A stretch of DNA of 34,168 nucleotides. It comes from Acetobacteraceae bacterium (GTDB lineage Bacteria; Pseudomonadota; Alphaproteobacteria; Acetobacterales; Acetobacteraceae). This document shows, in pieces, positions 7,349 through 14,361 of this stretch. The translations under genes were made by a program, and so were the position numbers. A model generated the notes under the pieces. The model had not been told where the DNA came from. It made no database searches and worked only from the letters and a program-made list of their open reading frames with translations. How positions within the stretch are numbered: position 1 is the first letter of the stretch; the number at the start of each line of letters is the position of its first letter. The DNA is taken from assembly GCA_027483995.1 (NCBI GenBank), contig JAIXTK010000130.1, forward strand, positions 1 to 34,168, written 5' to 3'.

Positions 7349-8804
7349 GACGCACCCGTTCCAGCGCCACGACCATTCCGGAGACGTCGGCGCCGGCTTC
7401 GGTGCGCAGGCCCTCGCGGCGCATCACCCGCAGCGCGAACCCGGCTTCCGATGCCACCTGCAGGACGTAGTCGGCATGGTGGGAGAAGCGGCCCTGCCGG
7501 CCGAGGCGCCAGCCCTTGGCCACGTCCTCTTCGCTCGGCTGCGGCATCTCTTCCACGGTGAAAAGCAGCAGCCCGCCCGGCGCCAGCCGAGCGTGGCACA
7601 GCGTCATCACCTCATCCAGCACGCCGAAATAGCAGAACACGTCGGCGGCCAGGATCACCGGCCAATCGGTACGGTCATTCGCCAGGAAGGTTTCCAGCTC
7701 GCCATGCACCAGCTCGCCGTAGATCTCCTTCTCCGCCGCCTCGCGCAGCATGCCGTCGGAGACATCGATGCCGGTGATCGGGCCAAGCTTGAGGTCGGAA
7801 AGCACCACGCCCATCAGCCCGGTGCCGCAGCCCAGATCCAGCACCGGCCCCAGTGCCGCGCCCTCGCCCACTTCCGGGCGCAGCTCCAGCAGCGCCGCGC
7901 GCAGCAGGCCGGGCACGCGATAATGCAGGCCGATCAGGTGGGATTCGAAACGCTGCGCATAGCCGTCGAACACGGTTTCCAGATAGGGCGCCGGGGCGCG
8001 CGTGCTTTGCGGGCGCAGCCCGGCGGCGGCCACGAGGTGACGCACATAGGGGTCCTCCGGCGCCAGCTTCAGCGCTTCGACATAGGCGGCGGTGGCTTCG
8101 CCATGGCGGCCGAGGCTGGACAGCGCGTGGCCCTTCAGCCCGAACACCTGGGCATCGGCCACGCCATCGCGCCGCGCCGCCTCGGCGATGTCGGCCGCGC
8201 CGGCGAAATCGCGCGCGCGCATCGCCACCATGATCGCGGCGGTGCGCAGCGTGGGATCGCCGGGGATGGCGCGGATGCCGTCGGCCAGCACCTGTGCCGC
8301 CGCATCGTGCTCGCCGCAGCGCTCCAGCGCGGTGGCATAGGCGCGCACGCAGGGGGCATGGCGCGGCTCCGCGGCCACGGCCTCGCGCAGGCACGGCACC
8401 GCATCCTCCGGCCGGTTCATCTCCAGCAGCACCACGCCCAGCACGGCCTTGGCGCGCGGATGGCGCGGCGCCAGGATCACGGCATCGGACGCATCGGCCG
8501 CCGCACCCAGCACATCCTGCGCCTGCATGCGCGCATCGGCGCGGCTGATCAGCAATTCGACCGCGCCGCCATCCATCGCCAGCCCGGCATCCAGCTCGGC
8601 CAACGCTTCGGGAATGCGGCCCTCGCGCAGCAGCAGCCGGGCTTCCATGTCGTGCAGTTCAGGCGACGGCGGCGCCAGGCGGCGCAGGGCTGCCATCAGC
8701 GGCCGGGCGGCGTGCACGCGGCCGGCGGCGATCATGTCCTGCACCCTGCGCGTCAGCTGCGCGGGGTCGGGGCCAACAGGAAGAGATGTGGGGGCGAGTT
8801 GCAT
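7338..8804 (-). CDS. TPR-repeat protein fused to a class I SAM-dependent methyltransferase
   Basis: 488 aa with two parts. Residues ~15-290 are helical TPR-like repeats (for example AVLGVVLLEMNRPEDAVPCL). Residues ~320-488 are a Rossmann-fold methyltransferase: motif I VLDLGCGTGLMG (residues 321-332), an acidic strand-2 end at TGIDVSDGML, and ADVFCYFGVLDEV with ARLAPGGLLLFTVEE as later strand motifs. The start is the ATG at 8804, preceded by a strong AAAGGAG; an upstream in-frame extension of 15 residues lacks such a site. The gene lies 37 nt after the DUF1217 gene and overlaps the TPR glycosyltransferase gene by 11 nt, so the three are probably co-translated. The TPR part could present the same acceptor protein as the glycosyltransferase does. 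Plausible jobs are methylation of flagellin or of its glycan; neither is shown by sequence alone. The fold assignment is firm, the substrate unknown. Confidence 0.88.
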   Translation of the reverse strand: MQLAPTSLPVGPDPAQLTRRVQDMIAAGRVHAARPLMAALRRLAPPSPELHDMEARLLLREGRIPEALAELDAGLAMDGGAVELLISRADARMQAQDVLGAAADASDAVILAPRHPRAKAVLGVVLLEMNRPEDAVPCLREAVAAEPRHAPCVRAYATALERCGEHDAAAQVLADGIRAIPGDPTLRTAAIMVAMRARDFAGAADIAEAARRDGVADAQVFGLKGHALSSLGRHGEATAAYVEALKLAPEDPYVRHLVAAAGLRPQSTRAPAPYLETVFDGYAQRFESHLIGLHYRVPGLLRAALLELRPEVGEGAALGPVLDLGCGTGLMGVVLSDLKLGPITGIDVSDGMLREAAEKEIYGELVHGELETFLANDRTDWPVILAADVFCYFGVLDEVMTLCHARLAPGGLLLFTVEEMPQPSEEDVAKGWRLGRQGRFSHHADYVLQVASEAGFALRVMRREGLRTEAGADVSGMVVALERVRHDG

Positions 8805-8841
8805 CGGCGGCTCCTTTTGAGCGTCGGATGGTCGGCGGAAT

Positions 8842-9669
8842 TCAGGCAATGATGCCGCGCAATTGCAGGGACAGCGCGCTGAGATCGGGGGCGGGGGCCG
8901 GGGCTTCCTTCTGTTTCTCCAGCAGGTAGCGTTGGCTCAGGCCATCGACGAATTTCGGGTCTTGCAGGCGGGATATATCCAGCCGGTTGGTGATGGCCTT
9001 TTCCTGCGCGCCGAGCTCCTGGAAGGCGATCTGCTTCGGGATGCCCAGCGCGGTGGTGACCACCCGCCGCATCACCGGGTCGCCCAGGATGTCGATCGCG
9101 TTCTTGAACTTGCTGGCCCGCTCGCGGAAATCCAGCGCATCGGAAAGCCCCGGCGTGGCCTTCTCCAGCCCCTTGCGCCAGGCCACTTCCACGTAGCCAT
9201 CGGCCAGCCGCGTCTGCAACGCCGGGTCCTTCAGCGCGTCGATCCCGGCCTTGGCGAAGTCGAACGCCTTCACCACCGATTTCCAGCGCGCGCTGCCCAT
9301 CCGGTTCACCAGCGCATTGGGGTCGTTGGGGTCGGAGAGCAGCACTTTCTTGGCCAGGCCCGGATAGGGCACCTGGTCTGCCAGACCGTTGGCGGTCAGC
9401 AGCACCTTCATCACCGCCGGGTTGTCCAGCGCCTCGCCAATGGTCTTGGCCTTGGCGATCGCGCGCTTGAACACCGTGATGTCGCGCTGCGTCTCCGGCT
9501 GCTTGGCGGTGTTCGCCACCTCGCGGTCGCGGTTCTTCTGCGCCATCTGCAGCGCCACCAGCGGGCTTCCACCAGGCGTGCCGCCGCCGCCGTACAGCGT
9601 TGCCAGCAGGTTGGAAGACGCGTTGGTGCTGCCGAAAAGCGTCGTCAGCCCGGTGCCGGAGAGTGCCAC
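8842..9669 (-). CDS. DUF1217-family protein of the flagellar cluster
   Basis: 275 aa. Recognised as a DUF1217 protein, a family found in alphaproteobacterial flagellar gene clusters whose molecular role is not established to my knowledge. Visible features are an N-terminal low-complexity part (Gly/Ser/Asn/Thr, residues 1-35), then repeated helical units of the kind DITVFKRAIAKAKTIGEALD and DPAVMK/DPALQT/DPVMRR. The short conserved LxDPxLxxR-like turns recur three times. There is no signal peptide or TM segment. The start is GTG at 9669 with GAGGAG ahead of it; this ribosome-binding site begins on the TGA stop of flaF, so expression is tightly linked to flaF. Its position after flagellin, flbT and flaF suggests a late role in filament secretion or assembly, which is inference from the neighbours. 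Confidence 0.85.
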   Translation of the reverse strand: MALSGTGLTTLFGSTNASSNLLATLYGGGGTPGGSPLVALQMAQKNRDREVANTAKQPETQRDITVFKRAIAKAKTIGEALDNPAVMKVLLTANGLADQVPYPGLAKKVLLSDPNDPNALVNRMGSARWKSVVKAFDFAKAGIDALKDPALQTRLADGYVEVAWRKGLEKATPGLSDALDFRERASKFKNAIDILGDPVMRRVVTTALGIPKQIAFQELGAQEKAITNRLDISRLQDPKFVDGLSQRYLLEKQKEAPAPAPDLSALSLQLRGIIA

Positions 9670-9683
9670 GGCGCGGGCGCTCC

Positions 9684-10034
9684 TCAGCCCTGGCCGGAGA
9701 GCCCGGCCGCGATATCCTCGTTCACGCCGATGAGGAAATCGAAGTCGGGCGCATCCCGCTGCATCTCGCGCTGCACCGCGATGCCCACCGAGACGATGGA
9801 GGCGCGCAACGATTCGGGCAGCCCGTTCTCGGGATCGCGCATCAGGTCGATCACCGTGGTCCAGAGCCGCGAATTGTCGGCCAGTGCGCGCACCTGCACC
9901 ACGGGGTTGCCGCCGCGGCTGTTGCGCAGCGCCACGACAGCACGGCGGAACACCTCCGCCTCCTGTTCGCGCGGGCTGCGGTGCGCGGAAGACTTTGCGT
10001 AGGCCCTCATGGCCTGTTCCATGCCGTTTTGCAT
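9684..10034 (-). CDS. flaF: Flagellar biosynthesis regulator FlaF
   Basis: 116 aa. FlaF is a small cytoplasmic protein that in Caulobacter promotes flagellin synthesis and secretion and acts opposite to FlbT. The sequence opens with MEQAMRAYAKSSAHRSPREQ shortly after the start and continues EVFRRAVVALRNSR and ADNSRLWTTVIDLMRDPENGLPESLRASIVSVG, a typical FlaF pattern. I chose the ATG at 10034, which has AAAGGA ahead of it with 9 nt spacing; a longer open frame reaching 10214 overlaps flbT and has no family resemblance in the extra part. It follows flbT by 34 nt and precedes the DUF1217 gene by 14 nt. Confidence 0.9.
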   Translation of the reverse strand: MQNGMEQAMRAYAKSSAHRSPREQEAEVFRRAVVALRNSRGGNPVVQVRALADNSRLWTTVIDLMRDPENGLPESLRASIVSVGIAVQREMQRDAPDFDFLIGVNEDIAAGLSGQG

Positions 10035-10068
10035 GAGGAGCAATCCTTTCGTTACGATGCAGCTTCGG

Positions 10069-10524
10069 TCAGGCAGTGCCTGCCGCGGCCAGCGCCGAGG
10101 AGTCGGTTTGCGAAAGCGTGGGCTGGTCAGGCCCGCGGCCGAGCACCGCATCCTCGTGGCGGATGATGCGCCGGGCGAGTTTGAGTGCCTGGTAGCAATC
10201 GTCGGATTCCGCACAGGCCAGGGCGCGGTCGAGAATTTCGCAGGCCAGGGCGGATGTGGTGGCGGACTTGAACGCCGCGATCAGGCCGCGCGCCGCCTCC
10301 AGCCCATGAATGCGCTCGTCGTCGGTGCCGATATAGGCCGATTGCAGCGCGAAGTAGATGCGCCGCGCCGGGCTGTCGGCCTGGTCTGGCGCCATGATCT
10401 GCTTGCCGAACAGGAAGCGGGCACGGGCAGTGAGCTCGATGCGTGACTTGGTGCGAAACCGGATCGGCGCCCCATTCACGATCATCATCTCGCCCTGCCG
10501 AAGCTCCAGCACGAGAGTGGACAT
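10069..10524 (-). CDS. flbT: Flagellin post-transcriptional regulator FlbT
   Basis: 151 aa. In Caulobacter FlbT associates with the 5' leader of flagellin mRNA and destabilises it when the hook is incomplete, coupling filament synthesis to assembly. The sequence shows the family N-terminal sheet LVLELRQGEMMIVNGAPIRF, then RTKSRIELTARARFLFGKQI and the helix RRIYFALQSAYIG. The start at 10524 is preceded by a strong AAGGAG at 5-nt spacing. It lies 99 nt downstream of the flagellin stop, and a stem-loop and a weak sigma-54-like site occur in that gap. The C-terminal ~25 residues are Ser/Thr/Ala-rich and variable in the family. The flagellin gene next to it has a structured leader that could be its RNA target. 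Confidence 0.93.
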   Translation of the reverse strand: MSTLVLELRQGEMMIVNGAPIRFRTKSRIELTARARFLFGKQIMAPDQADSPARRIYFALQSAYIGTDDERIHGLEAARGLIAAFKSATTSALACEILDRALACAESDDCYQALKLARRIIRHEDAVLGRGPDQPTLSQTDSSALAAAGTA

Positions 10525-10561
10525 GCAATCTCCTTAAAGAGCCCACGCCCCGGACGCTTCC

Positions 10562-10577
10562 TGCGCCGGGCGGGCCA
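10562..10577 (-). promoter_or_regulatory. Weak sigma-54-like promoter candidate ahead of flbT
   Basis: On the minus strand the site reads TGGCCCGCCCGGCGCA. It keeps the GG-N10-GC core and the TGGC(A/C)CG half of the sigma-54 consensus, but the TT before the second GC is missing. In DNA this GC-rich such a match can arise by chance, so this is only a candidate for separate flbT-flaF transcription. Confidence 0.25.
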
Positions 10578-10580
10578 GGA

Positions 10581-10601
10581 GAGAGGCACCGCGCCCCTCT
10601 C
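10581..10601 (-). terminator. Stem-loop after flagellin
   Basis: GAGAGG and CCTCTC arms flank a 9-nt loop in the gap between the flagellin stop and the flbT start. No T-run follows on the minus strand, so this is more likely an attenuating or mRNA-stabilising hairpin than a complete intrinsic terminator. It could explain a strong flagellin message with weaker read-through into flbT-flaF. Confidence 0.3.
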
Positions 10602-10623
10602 CCGTACCCGGGGCCGTGCTGGT

Positions 10624-11475
10624 TTACTTGAACAGGCTGAGCAGGCTCTGCGGCGCCTGGTTGGCGATCGACAGCGCCTGGGTGCCCAGCTGCTGGCGGA
10701 TCTGCAGGGCCTGCAGCTTGGCGGACTCCTTGGCCAGATCGGCGTCGATCAAGGACCCGAGGCCGCCATTGAGGCTGTCCATCTTGTCGTTGTTGTAGCT
10801 GATCTGGTTGTCGACATAGTTGACCGCGGCACCGTAGGTGTTCAGCTGCGTGCCCAGGGTGGACAGGGCATTCAGGAACGTGCCGGAGGACGTGATCAGC
10901 GCCACCACGCTGTCTGCCGCGTTCAGCTGCGTGGAGGTGAAGTTCACCGACGCGAAGAAGGCCGAACCGCCGAAGGTGGCGATGCCGTAGGTCGCGCCCA
11001 CCTCGTTGCGGATCACCGCCACCGAGCCGAACGTGCCGTTGCTGCCGGTGATGTCACCGATCAGCGACTTGTTGTTGTAGCCGGCGTCCTGAATGAACGT
11101 CTTCACGTTCGCCATCAGCGACTGGTACTGCGCCACGTACTGCGTGCGCTGGTCGCCCTGCGTGTTGCTGTCGGCCAGCTTCACCAGAACCTCACGCGCC
11201 GACTTCAGTGTCGTGGACACCGAGTTGAGGCCCGTGAGCGTGGTGGAAACCAAGCCCTTCACGTTGCCCAGCTGCTGGTTGGCGCTGGTCAGCGCGCCGA
11301 CATCGGACCGCACCCGCTGCGCCACGGCATAGGCCGCGCCGTCATCGGTCGCATCCGCCACGCGGAAGCCGGTGGAGATCGTTTTCTGCGTGGTCGCGAG
11401 CTGCGACGCCGTCATGTTCAGGGACTGCAACGCGATCTGTGCGTTGATGTTGGTATTAACGGAATTGAGGGACAT
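10624..11475 (-). CDS. Flagellin
   Basis: Main filament subunit, exported by the flagellar type III apparatus. 283 aa, the short alphaproteobacterial size. The D0/D1 N-terminus is conserved (SLNSVNTNINAQIALQSLNM, then TISTGFRVADATDDGAAYAV with RVRSDVGAL). The C-terminus is the matching helical domain (NQISYNNDKMDSLNGGLGSL, DADLAKESAKLQALQIRQQL, ANQAPQSLLSLFK). The central part (residues ~150-200) is short and Ser/Thr/Ala/Gly-rich and would hold surface-exposed O-glycosylation sites. The start is supported by TAGGAAAAC ahead of the ATG. It lies 212 nt downstream of flgL with its own leader that contains two stem-loops. The same transcription unit continues into flbT, flaF and a TPR glycosyltransferase. 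I see only one flagellin gene in the window. Confidence 0.95.
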   Translation of the reverse strand: MSLNSVNTNINAQIALQSLNMTASQLATTQKTISTGFRVADATDDGAAYAVAQRVRSDVGALTSANQQLGNVKGLVSTTLTGLNSVSTTLKSAREVLVKLADSNTQGDQRTQYVAQYQSLMANVKTFIQDAGYNNKSLIGDITGSNGTFGSVAVIRNEVGATYGIATFGGSAFFASVNFTSTQLNAADSVVALITSSGTFLNALSTLGTQLNTYGAAVNYVDNQISYNNDKMDSLNGGLGSLIDADLAKESAKLQALQIRQQLGTQALSIANQAPQSLLSLFK

Positions 11476-11511
11476 GGTGAGTTTTCCTACTTGCCCAGAT
11501 GTTACGCATGC

Positions 11512-11545
11512 CCCGAAATTTTTCGGGCGAGCCCCATTGTGGGGC
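11512..11545 (-). promoter_or_regulatory. Two stem-loops in the flagellin mRNA leader
   Basis: Read on either strand, 11512-11527 is an inverted repeat with perfect 7-bp arms (CCCGAAA and TTTCGGG) and a 2-bp centre. 11531-11545 has GCCCC and GGGGC arms around a 5-nt loop. Both lie 37-70 nt ahead of the flagellin ATG and would be in its 5' untranslated region if transcription starts at the candidate sigma-54 site just upstream. FlbT, encoded two genes on, is known in Caulobacter to act on a flagellin leader, so these are candidate targets. They could also simply stabilise the message. Confidence 0.45.
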
Positions 11546-11557
11546 CGTGGATGTTAA

Positions 11558-11573
11558 TGCGTGGTGAAGCCCA
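11558..11573 (-). promoter_or_regulatory. Possible sigma-54 promoter for flagellin
   Basis: The minus-strand sequence TGGGCTTCACCACGCA has the GG-N10-GC core with TGG at -24 and GCA at -12, but lacks the rest of the consensus. Its position is right: initiation ~12 nt downstream would give a leader of about 70 nt holding both stem-loops. No sigma-28-like site (TAAA-N15-GCCGATAA) was seen here. Confidence 0.35.
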
Positions 11574-11687
11574 CCGGATGTTTTCCGGCCCGTAGTCCGG
11601 GCGCCACGCATGGCCTCAGGCCCGCGCGCCATGATTCCCTTGGGGAACCGGCCGGCGCGCGACAGTCGGCGGGGGTGCGGCATTGCC

Positions 11688-12794
11688 TCAACCCGCCGGA
11701 AGAAACTTCGTCAGGCTCAGGCTCTGCAGCCCGGCCAGCAGCTGGTAGGAGGCTTGCAGCTGCGTCTGCGTCAGCGACAGGCGCGAGAGCGTCTCGGCCA
11801 TGTCCACGTCCTCCACGTTCGATACCTGGCCGCGCAGCGCGGTGGCCGCCTGCTCCAGCCGGGACTTGTCCTCGCGGATCGTCGCCTGCCGGTCGCCCAG
11901 CACGCCCGCATCCACGCCCAGCGCGGTTTCAGCGCCGGTCAGGCTCTCGCGCACATCGGCCACCAGCGCGGCGAAGCCGGGGTCGTTCATCTGGCTGCTC
12001 GAAAGCGAGCCCAGCGTGGCCAGGCCGCGCATGATGTCGCGCATGTAGGATCCGGTGGTGCTGGTGCCGCCCGAGACCGCATCGGAATTGGCACTGGCCA
12101 GGATGCCCACCTGCACCTGCCGCCCCTCGCCCACCGGCACCCGGTCCTTCAGCCCATCCAGCACCGCCACTGGCTGCGACAGCGTGGTGGTGAAGGGCGA
12201 GGTGCCCACGGCGTTGGAGGAGGCGGTGGCCAGCGTTGCCGCCGCCGTCGCCGCCGCGCCGTTGACGCCAAGGGTGCCTACCGCGGTGGAGATGTCGGTG
12301 AAGAAGCCGGAGGAGAGGATGGCATCGGCATTCGGCACTGGCGCCGTGGCGCTGTCCTGCCCGCCGAACACATAGGTGTCGCCGTGCTTCTCGTTCAGCG
12401 CCGTGGCAACGCTGCGCAGCGCATCGCGCGCCGCTGCCGCCACGCTGTCCACCATCGCGGCGCTGAGGCCGTTGAGGTCGGCGGTGCGGGCCCGGAAGGC
12501 GCTGGCAATGCCGGCGATCTGGTCCAGGCTGGCGCGCGCCACATCCATGCGGCCCTGCACCGCGTCGATATTGGCCTGGAAGGATTCCAGCTTGGTGATC
12601 GCCGGGCGCAGCGAAAGGCTGGCCGAGCCGGGCGCGCCGAGCCCGCCCAGCGTATCGGCCACGCGCCCGCTGGCGGCCTGGCGCGTCAGCAGGTCCAGCC
12701 GGTCGCGCACCTGCGCGGCACTGGCCAGCACGGAACCGCGCGCGCCCTGGCCGGCGGTGGCGGGAAGACTGAAGCCGGAGGCGATCTGTGTCAT
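11688..12794 (-). CDS. flgL: Flagellar hook-associated protein 3 (hook-filament junction) FlgL
   Basis: 368 aa. FlgL forms the second junction ring between hook and filament. The N-terminal helical domain (LASAAQVRDRLDLLTRQAAS, GRVADTL) and C-terminal helix (VDMAETLSRLSLTQTQLQAS, then YQLLAGLQSLSLTKFLPAG) have the flagellin-like pairing and the typical final LSLxKFL. The middle part (residues ~150-250) is Ala/Thr/Ser-rich and variable. The start is the ATG at 12794 with GGGAGG just ahead. It follows flgK by 11 nt, so the two are co-transcribed. The length is in the range for FlgL, and it lacks the extended surface domain of a flagellin. A 212-nt gap with its own regulatory features separates it from the flagellin gene. 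Confidence 0.9.
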   Translation of the reverse strand: MTQIASGFSLPATAGQGARGSVLASAAQVRDRLDLLTRQAASGRVADTLGGLGAPGSASLSLRPAITKLESFQANIDAVQGRMDVARASLDQIAGIASAFRARTADLNGLSAAMVDSVAAAARDALRSVATALNEKHGDTYVFGGQDSATAPVPNADAILSSGFFTDISTAVGTLGVNGAAATAAATLATASSNAVGTSPFTTTLSQPVAVLDGLKDRVPVGEGRQVQVGILASANSDAVSGGTSTTGSYMRDIMRGLATLGSLSSSQMNDPGFAALVADVRESLTGAETALGVDAGVLGDRQATIREDKSRLEQAATALRGQVSNVEDVDMAETLSRLSLTQTQLQASYQLLAGLQSLSLTKFLPAG

Positions 12795-12805
12795 GCCACC
12801 CTCCC

Positions 12806-14332
12806 TCAGCGCAGCATCTGCAGGGTCTGGTCGAGCATCGCCTGCACCGCGGAGATCACGCGGGCATTGGCGGCGTAGGCGCTCTGCAGCTGCAGCATCA
12901 CGGTCATTTCCTGGTCCACGCTCACCGCCGTGCCGGCGGCCAGCTTGTCGTCCAGGGCCGTTTGCAAGCTCTGTGCCGAGCTGTACTGGGCATCCGCCTC
13001 CGCCCGCGCCGTGGTCTGCGACCCCACCAGCGCGGTGGCCAGCGACGCCAGCCGCACCGGCGGGGCATAGGGCGCGGTCAGCGTGCCGGTGGGGCCGAGC
13101 CCCGCCTGCGCCGCGGGGGCATGCGCCACGCCTGGCCGCACTTCGCTGCCCAGCACGTGGTCCAGCACCCGCTGCACCATGGTGGCGAAGCCCGCCGGCC
13201 CGCCGGGCGGATTGGGCGAGAAGCCGGAGGCACCGGCCGGATCATCCGCCACGGCATGCGTGCCGTCGCGCACCAGGCGGGAATCGGCGGCCACGGCGGG
13301 GTTCACGCCGATCACGCCGGCATAGCCGATATAGCCATCCTGCGGCGGCACGCCGGTGCCGGTGGGCACGGTGCCGGAAGGATCGGTGAACAGCGAAAGC
13401 CCCTGCGCATCGAACCGGCGCGAGAGCGTGATGGCGAATTCGTCCAGCTCCGCCTGGAAGGTCGGCAGCGTGGTGTCGCGCAGCGCGATGTTGGCGCCGA
13501 TGCGCCCTTCGCGCAGCCGCGTGGTCACATCGCTGCCGCCGATCAGGATGGCGGGCACGCCGCCGCCGGGATGGAAGCTGGTGGCATCCAGCGTCGCCGC
13601 AGCCAGCGTGAAGGGCGGTGCCAGGAAGCGGGTGGGCAAGGAGATGCCGCTGGGGGTGGCCAGCAGCATGTCGCCGCTGGGCGTTTCCACCGCGCGCACG
13701 TCGATCAGCTTGGCGAGGTCCGCCCGCGCCGCATCGCGCTGGTTCTCAAGATCGGCGCTGGACTGGCCCAGCGCACGCAGCTGCACGATGCGCTCCGAAA
13801 GGTCGCCGATGCGGCCCAGCGTGCCGTTCAGCACGCCGACATCGGAGACCAGCGCATCCTGCGCCGATTGCCGCGCAGTGCCGTAGGCGGCCGACAGGGC
13901 ATTCACCTGCCGCGCCAGGGCCTGGCCGGCGCTCACCGCCGCGGTCTGGTTCGGCTGGCTGGACGGATCCGCCGCCAGCGCCGTGAAGCTGTCGGAAAGC
14001 CGGCCCAGCACGCTCGCCAGGTCGTCCCCAGTGCCCACCGCGCCGTGCACCGCATCGATCGCGGCCAGCGCCTTGCCCTGGGTTTCCAGCCCCGCCACCG
14101 TGCTGGCCTGGCGCAGGGAGGAAAGCTGCAGGTAGAGATCGATCTGCCGCTGCGCCACGCCCACGCGCACGCCCATCCCCTGGCCATCCGCCGCCAGGCT
14201 GCTCTGCGGCAGCACCTGGCGCGCGTAGCCCGGCGTGCCGACATTGGCGACGTTCTGCGACACCACCGCCAGATGGCGGCTGATGCCGGCAAGGCCGCTG
14301 GCGGCTGCGTTGAGACCGGCTTCGAGGCTCAT
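12806..14332 (-). CDS. flgK: Flagellar hook-associated protein 1 FlgK
   Basis: 508 aa. FlgK forms the first junction ring on the distal end of the hook. The N-terminus has the axial-protein rod motif ISRHLAVVSQNVANVGTPGY, which includes the ANxxTPGY-type signature shared with FlgE and rod proteins. The C-terminus ends with a long helical segment (SVDQEMTVMLQLQSAYAANA, ARVISAVQAMLDQTLQMLR), again the standard FlgK pattern. In between are coiled-coil segments (RLSDSFTALAADPSSQPNQT; NQRDAARADLAKLID) and a beta-rich domain. The start at 14332 is supported by GGGAG ahead of it. It lies 29 nt downstream of flgE and 11 nt upstream of flgL, in the order flgE-flgK-flgL. Confidence 0.94.
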   Translation of the reverse strand: MSLEAGLNAAASGLAGISRHLAVVSQNVANVGTPGYARQVLPQSSLAADGQGMGVRVGVAQRQIDLYLQLSSLRQASTVAGLETQGKALAAIDAVHGAVGTGDDLASVLGRLSDSFTALAADPSSQPNQTAAVSAGQALARQVNALSAAYGTARQSAQDALVSDVGVLNGTLGRIGDLSERIVQLRALGQSSADLENQRDAARADLAKLIDVRAVETPSGDMLLATPSGISLPTRFLAPPFTLAAATLDATSFHPGGGVPAILIGGSDVTTRLREGRIGANIALRDTTLPTFQAELDEFAITLSRRFDAQGLSLFTDPSGTVPTGTGVPPQDGYIGYAGVIGVNPAVAADSRLVRDGTHAVADDPAGASGFSPNPPGGPAGFATMVQRVLDHVLGSEVRPGVAHAPAAQAGLGPTGTLTAPYAPPVRLASLATALVGSQTTARAEADAQYSSAQSLQTALDDKLAAGTAVSVDQEMTVMLQLQSAYAANARVISAVQAMLDQTLQMLR

Positions 14333-14361
14333 GGATCAGCTCCCGCTGGGTCCGTTCCTGC

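Noticed and set aside
5390-7561. Plus-strand frame of 723 codons opposite the TPR glycosyltransferase
   Set aside because: Rich in Gly/His/Arg/Gln with no motif; the minus strand has clear GT41 and TPR motifs.
11635-11647. TTCCC-TTG-GGGAA palindrome after flgL
   Set aside because: Arms are only 5 bp, no T-run follows, and such a site is expected by chance in 212 bp of this composition.
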